Part shown: positions 7,273 to 11,502 of the stretch, one piece after another
How positions within the stretch are numbered: the stretch's first letter is position 1
Layout: each line of letters starts with the position of its first letter
NCBI GenBank assembly: GCA_946481495.1
Contig: CAMLNW010000069.1
Location: 1-11,502, forward strand
Length of the DNA stretch: 11,502 nucleotides
Reading direction: 5' to 3'
Source: an uncultured Actinomycetes bacterium
GTDB taxonomy: Bacteria > Actinomycetota > Thermoleophilia > Solirubrobacterales > Thermoleophilaceae
Position numbers and translations under genes: made by a program
The notes under the pieces: model-generated
The model's input: the letters and a program-made list of their open reading frames with translations, nothing else
Told to the model about the DNA's origin: nothing
The model's database searches: none

Positions 7273-7677
7273 GTGGACAGGACCCTGATCCTGGTCAAGC
7301 CGGACGCCTTCGAGCGCAATCTGACCGGCGAGGTGATCGCCCGGTTCGAGCGCAAGGGCCTGAAGATCGCGGCGCTGAAGCAGATGACCGTCCCGCGCGA
7401 GACCGCTGAGCGGCACTACGCCGAGCACAGTGAGCGTCCGTTCTTCGGTGAGCTGGTCGACTTCATCACCGGCGGCCCGCTGGTCGCGCTGGTGCTCGAG
7501 GGCCACGAGGCGGTCAAGGCGGCGCGTCAGCTGATTGGCGCGACTAACCCGATCGACGCGGCGCCGGGATCGATCCGCGGCGACTTCGGCCTCGAGGTCC
7601 AGACGAACCTCGTCCATGGTTCCGACTCGCCCGAGTCGGCCACGCGCGAGATCGGGATCTTCTTCCCCGAGCTGTAA
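7273..7677 (+). CDS. ndk: Nucleoside diphosphate kinase
   Basis: Ndk transfers the gamma phosphate of ATP to other nucleoside diphosphates through a phospho-histidine, keeping the NTP and dNTP pools balanced in the cytoplasm. It has 134 residues, near the usual 135-145. Visible landmarks are the first strand TLILVKPDA with the conserved K9, HYAEH at 48-52, the RGDFG motif at 102-106, and the active-site segment [12 protein letters not shown] with catalytic H115. The chain ends in IGIFFPEL, as in many homologues. The GTG start is fixed by AAGGAG at 7260-7265. In Streptomyces and Mycobacterium ndk also follows folC and a membrane-protein gene. Here maf starts 7 bases after the ndk stop, so the two are probably translated from one mRNA. 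Confidence 0.97.
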   Translation: MDRTLILVKPDAFERNLTGEVIARFERKGLKIAALKQMTVPRETAERHYAEHSERPFFGELVDFITGGPLVALVLEGHEAVKAARQLIGATNPIDAAPGSIRGDFGLEVQTNLVHGSDSPESATREIGIFFPEL

Positions 7678-7684
7678 GCACAGC
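7671..7684 (+). promoter_or_regulatory. Small hairpin across the ndk stop, abutting the maf start
   Basis: GCTGT (7671-7675) and ACAGC (7680-7684) form a 5-bp stem with a 4-base AAGC loop. The TAA of ndk (7675-7677) runs from the stem into the loop, and the right arm ends directly before the maf GTG (7685). A ribosome finishing ndk would open it, so it could aid coupled translation of maf, which lacks a good Shine-Dalgarno sequence. The stem is short and may be chance. Confidence 0.3.
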
Positions 7685-8233
7685 GTGCGGCTCACCCTCG
7701 CGTCGCGCTCACCGCAGCGGCGGGCGATCCTCGAACAGGTCGGCGTCGACTTCGAAGTCGTCGTGCCGGACGTCGAGGAGCTGACCGAGGGCGAGCCGGG
7801 CGCCATGGTGCTCGAGAACGCGCTGCGCAAGGCGCGGGCGGTCGACGGCGAGCTGGTGCTCGGCTGCGACACCGAGGTCGTTCTCGACGGGCGGGTCTAC
7901 GGAAAGCCGCGCGACGAGGCGGAGGCGGAGGCGTTCCTGCGCGAGCTGTCCGGCCGCGAGCATCAGGTCGTATCGGGGCTCGCGCTGATCGAGCGGGGAC
8001 AGGAGCTCACCGCCACGGCGTGGACCGGCGTCACCTTCCGCCAGCTCGACGGGCCGACCCTGCGCTGGTATCTCGACAGCGGCGAGTGGCGCGAGCGGGC
8101 CGGTGGCTATGCCATCCAGGCCAGGGGGGCGGCTTTGGTCGCGGCGATCGCCGGCGACTACCTCAACGTGGTCGGCCTGCCACTGGCTACCCTGCTTGAA
8201 CTGAAGCCTTCCTTGCCGCTTTCGCACCACTAG
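7685..8233 (+). CDS. maf: Maf family nucleoside triphosphate pyrophosphatase
   Basis: Maf proteins hydrolyse certain nucleoside triphosphates to monophosphates, clearing non-canonical or modified nucleotides, and have been tied to septum control in Bacillus subtilis. From the GTG at 7685 the protein has 182 residues, slightly short of the usual 190-200. The hallmark start LASRSPQRR is at 5-13, and ENALRKA at 44-50 supplies the conserved Lys. GCDTEVV at 60-66 contains the acidic D62; a DT here, rather than DQ, resembles the YhdE (dTTP/UTP) branch more than Yce[10 protein letters not shown] is at 73-81 and [11 protein letters not shown] at 88-98. The closing block has [11 protein letters not shown] (139-149) and [11 protein letters not shown] (157-167). 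The frame is open further upstream, but that overlaps ndk and lacks Maf features. Maf-mre linkage is also known in B. subtilis and E. coli. Confidence 0.95.
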   Translation: MRLTLASRSPQRRAILEQVGVDFEVVVPDVEELTEGEPGAMVLENALRKARAVDGELVLGCDTEVVLDGRVYGKPRDEAEAEAFLRELSGREHQVVSGLALIERGQELTATAWTGVTFRQLDGPTLRWYLDSGEWRERAGGYAIQARGAALVAAIAGDYLNVVGLPLATLLELKPSLPLSHH

Positions 8234-8245
8234 TTGCGCAGCCCG

Positions 8246-8251
8246 TATCCT
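8246..8251 (+). promoter_or_regulatory. Possible -10 element of mreB
   Basis: TATCCT matches TANNNT and ends 13 bases before the mreB ATG (8265), so the transcript would have a leader of only about 6-7 bases. A weak TTCGCA (8221-8226) lies 19 bases upstream as a possible -35 element. mreB has no Shine-Dalgarno sequence, which fits a near-leaderless message. If real, mreB can be transcribed apart from ndk-maf. Confidence 0.33.
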
Positions 8252-8264
8252 GGGTTCTCCTCCG

Positions 8265-9311
8265 ATGGGCATCTTCTCCAACCTCACTGGAATGGGCGGC
8301 CGCGACATGGCGGTCGACCTCGGCACCGCCAACACGCTCGTCTACGTGCGTGGGCGCGGAATCGTGCTCTCCGAGCCGTCTGTCGTCGCGATCGACTCGC
8401 GCACGGCGGAGGTGCACGCGGTTGGGATCGAGGCGAAGCGGATGCTCGGTCGCACGCCGGGCACGATCCAGGCGATCCGGCCGCTCAAGGACGGTGTGAT
8501 CGCCGACTTCGACGTGACCGAGCAGATGCTGCGCCACTTCATTCAGAAGGTGCACCAGAACCGCTGGGCGCATCCGCGCGTCGTGGTCTGCGTGCCGTCG
8601 GGCGTGACCGGCGTCGAGAAGCGCGCGGTCGAGGAGGCCTGCCTGTCCGCCGGCGCGCGGCAGGCGTATCTGATCGAGGAGCCGATGGCCGCGGCGATCG
8701 GCGCCGGCCTGCCGGTCGGCGAGCCGACGGGCAACATGGTCGTCGACATCGGTGGAGGGACGAGCGAGGTTGCGGTGATCTCGCTCGGTGGCATCGTCGT
8801 GTCGCAGTCGATCCGCATCGGCGGCGACGAGCTCGACGAGGCGATCATCAACTACGTCAAGCGCGAGTACAAGCTGATGATCGGGCAGCAGACCTCGGAG
8901 GAGGTCAAGCTCGAGATCGGCTCGGCGTTCCCGCTGCGCGAGGAGATGCAGGCCGAGATTCGCGGCCGCGACCTCGTATCCGGGCTGCCGAAGACAGTCG
9001 TCCTGACCAGCGAGGAGGTTCGCCTGGCGCTCGAGGAGCCGCTGCAGGCGATCATCGACGCGGTCAAGGAGACGCTCGACCGCACCCCGCCGGAGCTTGC
9101 CTCGGACATCATGGACCGCGGCATCATGCTCGCCGGCGGCGGCGCGCTGCTGCAGGGGCTCGACGAGCGCCTGCGCGACGAGACCCAGATGCCGGCCCAC
9201 CTCGCCGAGTCCCCGCTCACCTGTGTGGCGGTCGGATCCGGTCGCAGCCTCGAGGAGTTCGAGGCGATTCACCGCGCCAACAAGAATTCCCGAAACGGTC
9301 GGCGCCGCTAA
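8265..9311 (+). CDS. mreB: Rod shape-determining actin homologue MreB
   Basis: MreB is the bacterial actin that forms short membrane-bound filaments and guides the elongasome, which builds the lateral wall. At 348 residues it matches the family (E. coli, 347). The phosphate-1 loop DLGTANT is at 18-24, the acidic active-site region EEPMAAAIG at 138-146, the phosphate-2 loop [10 protein letters not shown] at 161-170, and the adenosine motif GGGALLQGL at 291-299. [11 protein letters not shown] is at 184-194. The C-terminus ends in a basic NGRRR. The ATG at 8265 gives the canonical MGIF start. There is no Shine-Dalgarno sequence, but a plausible -10 element lies just upstream. mreC follows after 24 bases. 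Presence with mreC, mreD and mrdA indicates a complete lateral-wall system. Confidence 0.98.
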   Translation: MGIFSNLTGMGGRDMAVDLGTANTLVYVRGRGIVLSEPSVVAIDSRTAEVHAVGIEAKRMLGRTPGTIQAIRPLKDGVIADFDVTEQMLRHFIQKVHQNRWAHPRVVVCVPSGVTGVEKRAVEEACLSAGARQAYLIEEPMAAAIGAGLPVGEPTGNMVVDIGGGTSEVAVISLGGIVVSQSIRIGGDELDEAIINYVKREYKLMIGQQTSEEVKLEIGSAFPLREEMQAEIRGRDLVSGLPKTVVLTSEEVRLALEEPLQAIIDAVKETLDRTPPELASDIMDRGIMLAGGGALLQGLDERLRDETQMPAHLAESPLTCVAVGSGRSLEEFEAIHRANKNSRNGRRR

Positions 9312-9322
9312 GCACGGCGCCG
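9300..9322 (+). promoter_or_regulatory. 7-bp hairpin with the mreB stop codon in its loop
   Basis: CGGCGCC (9300-9306) pairs with GGCGCCG (9316-9322) across a 9-base loop that contains the mreB TAA (9309-9311). One further wobble pair is possible at the base. The right arm touches the first base of the mreC Shine-Dalgarno sequence. The layout copies that at clpP-clpX: stop codon in a 9-base loop, then a strong ribosome-binding site. No T-run follows, so termination is unlikely. Confidence 0.42.
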
Positions 9323-9328
9323 GAGGAG
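9322..9328 (+). promoter_or_regulatory. Ribosome-binding site of mreC
   Basis: GGAGGAG ends 7 bases before GTG at 9336 and decides that start. It is one of the two strongest Shine-Dalgarno sequences in the window, the other being that of clpX. Confidence 0.8.
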
Positions 9329-9335
9329 TCCGGAC

Positions 9336-10223
9336 GTGTTCGACAGCAAGGTGATCCGCCGTAGGAGGGCGGCGCTCGCGATATTCGTGGTGCTTTCGAT
9401 CGGCATGCTGACCGTCTACTTCGGCGAGGGCGGCGGCGGTGTCTTCCACACCTTCCAGCGCGGCGCTCAGGAGGCCTTCGCGCCGCTCGAGACCGGCGCC
9501 AGCCGTGCGCTGAAGCCGGCCCGCGACCTGTTCGGCTGGTTTGGTGACACGATCGACGCGAAGGGCGAGAACGAGGACCTGCGCGCCGAGGTCGAGCAGC
9601 TGCGGCGACAGCTCGGCGTGGCCGAGACCGCGCGCCACGACGTTCGCGAGCTGCGCTCGCTGGTCGGGCTGACCGAGAGCGACGGCTATCCGCAGGGCAC
9701 CGATCCGGTCGGCGCGCGGGTGATCGTGCGCTCGCCGACGGTCTGGTACTCGACGCTGAAGATCGACAAGGGGTCCAACGACGGCGTCCGCCGCGATCAA
9801 CCGGTCGTGGCCGCCGGCGGCCTCGTCGGGAAGATCACCGACGTGACCGGCGGTACCGCTGAGGTGACGCTGATCACGGACTCGTCGAGCGCTGTCTCGG
9901 CGCAGGTGATGCCGAACGGTGCGACAGGGATCGTCCATCCGGTCGTCGGCGATCCGAACGACCTGTTGCTCGACTACATCACCAAGGGCCGTCGCGTGAC
10001 GGAGGGCACGACCGTGGTGACGAGCGGATTCGAGTCCGACGGCGTGCGGTCGATCTTCCCGCGCGGGATTGCGATCGGCCGTGTCACGAAGGTCGATCCG
10101 CAGGAGGCCGAGCAGTTCCAGCGCGTGCACGTCAAGCCACTCGCCGACATCCGTGGGATCGACTACGTTCAAGTCCTGACCGAGCGCGGCGTCAGCACCC
10201 AGGCTGGAGTTCCGCTCCAGTGA
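9336..10223 (+). CDS. mreC: Rod shape-determining protein MreC
   Basis: MreC is a bitopic membrane protein of the elongasome. Its extracytoplasmic beta domains bind PBP2 and switch it to the active state. The 295-residue chain starts with a basic cytoplasmic stretch (KVIRRRR, 5-11) followed by a membrane helix at about 12-29. A predicted coiled coil (about 76-110, rich in Glu, Leu and Arg) mediates dimer formation in homologues. The beta domain includes GARVIVRSPTVWYSTLKIDKG (about 126-146), the GLVGKI motif at 162-167, DSSSAVSAQV at 182-191, and the closing SGFESDGVRSIFPRGIAIGRV (about 230-250). The GTG start is set by GGAGGAG at 9322-9328. The last bases form a hairpin that holds the mreD ribosome-binding site, and the stop overlaps the mreD start. 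Confidence 0.95.
   Translation: MFDSKVIRRRRAALAIFVVLSIGMLTVYFGEGGGGVFHTFQRGAQEAFAPLETGASRALKPARDLFGWFGDTIDAKGENEDLRAEVEQLRRQLGVAETARHDVRELRSLVGLTESDGYPQGTDPVGARVIVRSPTVWYSTLKIDKGSNDGVRRDQPVVAAGGLVGKITDVTGGTAEVTLITDSSSAVSAQVMPNGATGIVHPVVGDPNDLLLDYITKGRRVTEGTTVVTSGFESDGVRSIFPRGIAIGRVTKVDPQEAEQFQRVHVKPLADIRGIDYVQVLTERGVSTQAGVPLQ
10204..10220 (+). promoter_or_regulatory. Hairpin masking the mreD ribosome-binding site
   Basis: CTGGAG (10204-10209) pairs perfectly with CTCCAG (10215-10220) across a 5-base loop. The left arm holds GGAG, the likely Shine-Dalgarno sequence of mreD at 10 bases from its GTG (10220). The right arm supplies a complementary CTCC and includes the first G of the start codon. 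A ribosome finishing mreC must open this stem, so the arrangement fits tight translational coupling of mreD to mreC. Sequence complementarity is seen; coupling is inference. Confidence 0.5.
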
Positions 10224-10798
10224 GGTCGACCCCGAGCGCATTCGTCCGTTGCGGCGCGCTCGCGCTCGTCGCCGTGATCCTCCAGGTCTCGGGCCTCGGC
10301 AGTGGCCGCGTCTTCGGCGCCTACGTCGATCTGGTGCCGCTCGTCGTGGCAGCCGTGGCGATCTACGCCGGGTCGATCCCGGGGGCCGCAATGGGATTCT
10401 TCACCGGGCTGCTGCTCGACCTGCTCGTCGGTCAGACGATGGGCGCGTCTTCACTCGTCCTGACCGCAGTCGGCTATGGCGCCGGCCGCTACCGCGAGGT
10501 GCGCGATCCCGCTCACGGCCTGATGCCGATTCCGGTCGGGGCCGTCGCTACCTTCGCCTGGGTGCTCGCCTACGCGGCTGTCTCGTTCATGCTCGACGTC
10601 GGCGCGACCGTGAGCTGGCTGGTCGTCCGCGAGATGGTCGCGACGACGATCCTCGGCGCAATCCTCGCGCTGCCGGTGTTCGCGATCTGCCGCCGCGTCC
10701 TGCGCCCCGTCCTGCTCGTCGACCCGCTCGATCTGCGCCGCCGTCGCAAGGCGCCGCTCGAGGCCGGTCCGATCGGGCTGCGCGGGCTGGGGGCCTGA
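10220..10798 (+). CDS. mreD: Rod shape-determining protein MreD
   Basis: MreD is a polytopic inner-membrane protein of the elongasome that works with MreC, MreB, RodA and PBP2. It has 192 residues. Hydrophobic segments are visible near 10-26, 36-52, 55-71, 74-88, 103-125 and 137-158. The family's most recognisable stretch, G-x3-GFFTGLLLDLLVG, is at 55-71. A basic cytoplasmic tail with RRRRK lies at 173-177. The GTG start overlaps the mreC stop by four bases (GTGA), the classic sign of translational coupling, and its ribosome-binding site is inside a small hairpin. The identity rests mainly on the membrane pattern, this short motif and the position between mreC and mrdA, as the family is weakly conserved. 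Confidence 0.92.
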   Translation: MRSTPSAFVRCGALALVAVILQVSGLGSGRVFGAYVDLVPLVVAAVAIYAGSIPGAAMGFFTGLLLDLLVGQTMGASSLVLTAVGYGAGRYREVRDPAHGLMPIPVGAVATFAWVLAYAAVSFMLDVGATVSWLVVREMVATTILGAILALPVFAICRRVLRPVLLVDPLDLRRRRKAPLEAGPIGLRGLGA

Positions 10799-10799
10799 C

Positions 10800-11502
10800 G
10801 TGTACCTCGATCCGGGCGATCGCCCGTCGCTGACCCCCCAGCTCGCCATGCGCGTCGCGATCCTCGGCGGGATCGCGCTGCTCGCCTTCGCGTTCGTCTT
10901 CTTCCGCCTCTGGTACCTGCAGGTGCTGTCGGGCGACACCTACCGCGCCGAGGCCAACGACAACCGCATCCGCCAGATCAAGGTCCAGGCGCCGCGCGGC
11001 GAGATCGTCGACCGCGACGGGCAGGTGCTCGTCGAGAACCGTGTCGCGCTCGCGGTCAAGGTCTCGCCGAAGCTGCTGCCGGAGGGTGAGGCGGAGCGGC
11101 GTGTGGTCTACCGGAAGCTGGCGCAGGTGCTCGACATGCGCCCGCGCGGGATCGAGCGGCGTGTCGAGAAGCAGCTGCGCGACCTGCCGTATGCGATGGC
11201 GACCGTCAAGCAGGACGTCGACCAGGACATCGTCGCCTACCTGCTCGAGCACCGGTCCGACTTCCCTGGCGTCGAGCCGGAGCGCGTCTTCGTCCGCCAG
11301 TACCCGCAGGGCCAGACCGGAGCGCATCTCTTCGGCTACAGCCGCGAGATCAGCCAAGAGGAGCTCGACAGCGGCCGCTTCCCCGACGTCGCGATGGGCG
11401 ACATCGTCGGCAAGCAGGGCATCGAGGCGCAGTACGACCGCTTCCTGCGCGGCCGCAACGGCGCTACACGGGTCCAGGTCGACGCGCTCGGCCACGTCCG
11501 CG
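10800..11502 (+). CDS. mrdA: Penicillin-binding protein 2, elongasome transpeptidase (3' end outside window)
   Basis: PBP2 is the class B transpeptidase that cross-links peptidoglycan during cell elongation, paired with the RodA glycosyltransferase. Only the first 234 residues are present. They comprise a short cytoplasmic stretch, a membrane helix at about 18-38 ending in FFRLWYLQV, the APRGEIVDRDG motif at 64-74 that opens the pedestal (PBP dimer) domain, HLFGY at 176-180, and GDIVGKQGIEAQYDRFLRG at 200-218. The catalytic SxxK, SxN and KTG motifs lie beyond the window. GTG at 10800 is one base after the mreD stop and gives the VYLDPG-like start I associate with related proteins. An internal ATG at codon 17 would begin inside or at the membrane helix and is less likely. 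No strong Shine-Dalgarno sequence is seen, so coupling to mreD is probable. Confidence 0.94.
   Translation, partial: MYLDPGDRPSLTPQLAMRVAILGGIALLAFAFVFFRLWYLQVLSGDTYRAEANDNRIRQIKVQAPRGEIVDRDGQVLVENRVALAVKVSPKLLPEGEAERRVVYRKLAQVLDMRPRGIERRVEKQLRDLPYAMATVKQDVDQDIVAYLLEHRSDFPGVEPERVFVRQYPQGQTGAHLFGYSREISQEELDSGRFPDVAMGDIVGKQGIEAQYDRFLRGRNGATRVQVDALGHVR
10813..10826. repeat. 14-bp perfect palindrome in the first codons of mrdA
   Basis: CGGGCGATCGCCCG is its own reverse complement and covers codons 5-9 of mrdA (Pro-Gly-Asp-Arg-Pro). As RNA it could form a 5-bp stem with a GATC loop 11 bases past the start-codon GTG, where structure can affect initiation. As DNA it could be a protein-binding site. 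Chance is possible at this GC content. Confidence 0.35.

Noticed and set aside
7535..7684. N-terminal extension of the maf frame into ndk
   Set aside because: It overlaps ndk out of frame and is Arg/Ser-rich; the Maf hallmark LASRSPQRR begins directly after the GTG at 7685.
8234..9364. 376-codon plus-strand frame overlapping mreB
   Set aside because: It is out of frame with the clear MreB motifs and rich in Arg, Gly and Ala with no domain.
8187..10391. 734-codon minus-strand open frame opposite maf, mreB, mreC and mreD
   Set aside because: It spans four well-supported plus-strand genes and their junctions, which a real gene would not be expected to do, and its composition is that of a shadow.

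Overview
This is a dense, high-GC stretch of bacterial chromosome, most likely from an actinomycete (phylum Actinomycetota). The class Thermoleophilia (Solirubrobacter or Conexibacter relatives) is my best guess, inferred from overall protein feel rather than a search. The gene order is the main evidence. From memory, clpP-clpX-(gene)-valS-folC-(small membrane protein)-ndk-mreB-mreC-mreD-pbp2 is the order in Streptomyces coelicolor (about SCO2618 down to SCO2608). The valS-folC-(membrane protein)-ndk part is also kept in Mycobacterium tuberculosis (Rv2448c to Rv2445c), which has lost the mre genes. Coding sequences use G or C heavily at the third position, about half of the starts are GTG, and several genes lack a clear Shine-Dalgarno sequence.

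Layout. Bases 1-429 hold the 3' two thirds of clpP, followed by clpX (462-1742): the proteolytic chamber and its AAA+ unfoldase. A small lipoprotein gene (2287-1751, minus strand) converges on clpX with only 8 bases between the stops. It diverges from valS (valyl-tRNA synthetase, GTG start at 2354). folC (folylpolyglutamate synthase) follows valS after 3 bases. Bases 6248-6379 are the longest non-coding stretch and contain a perfect 21-bp inverted repeat. Next come a 39-residue single-span membrane protein and a 241-residue membrane-anchored double zinc-ribbon protein. Both sit where Streptomyces and Mycobacterium carry one DUF4233 membrane protein. Then come ndk (nucleoside diphosphate kinase), maf (nucleotide pyrophosphatase), and the rod-shape genes mreB, mreC, mreD and mrdA (PBP2, cut by the window end).

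How the parts work together. ClpXP is a regulated proteolysis machine. valS and folC are housekeeping translation and folate genes. ndk balances nucleotides and maf removes non-canonical or modified ones. MreBCD with PBP2 (and presumably RodA beyond the window) forms the elongasome for lateral wall synthesis, which implies a rod-shaped cell or an ancestor that was one. No stretch over 300 bases lacks a gene, and I see no mobile element, CRISPR array, tRNA or rRNA.

I do not see a wholly new multi-gene system. The points most worth a second look are the 21-bp inverted repeat, the two uncharacterised membrane proteins in the DUF4233 slot, a set of hairpins that place stop codons or ribosome-binding sites in or next to their loops at gene junctions, a changed substrate-strand motif in ClpP, and an insertion after the KMSKS loop of ValRS.
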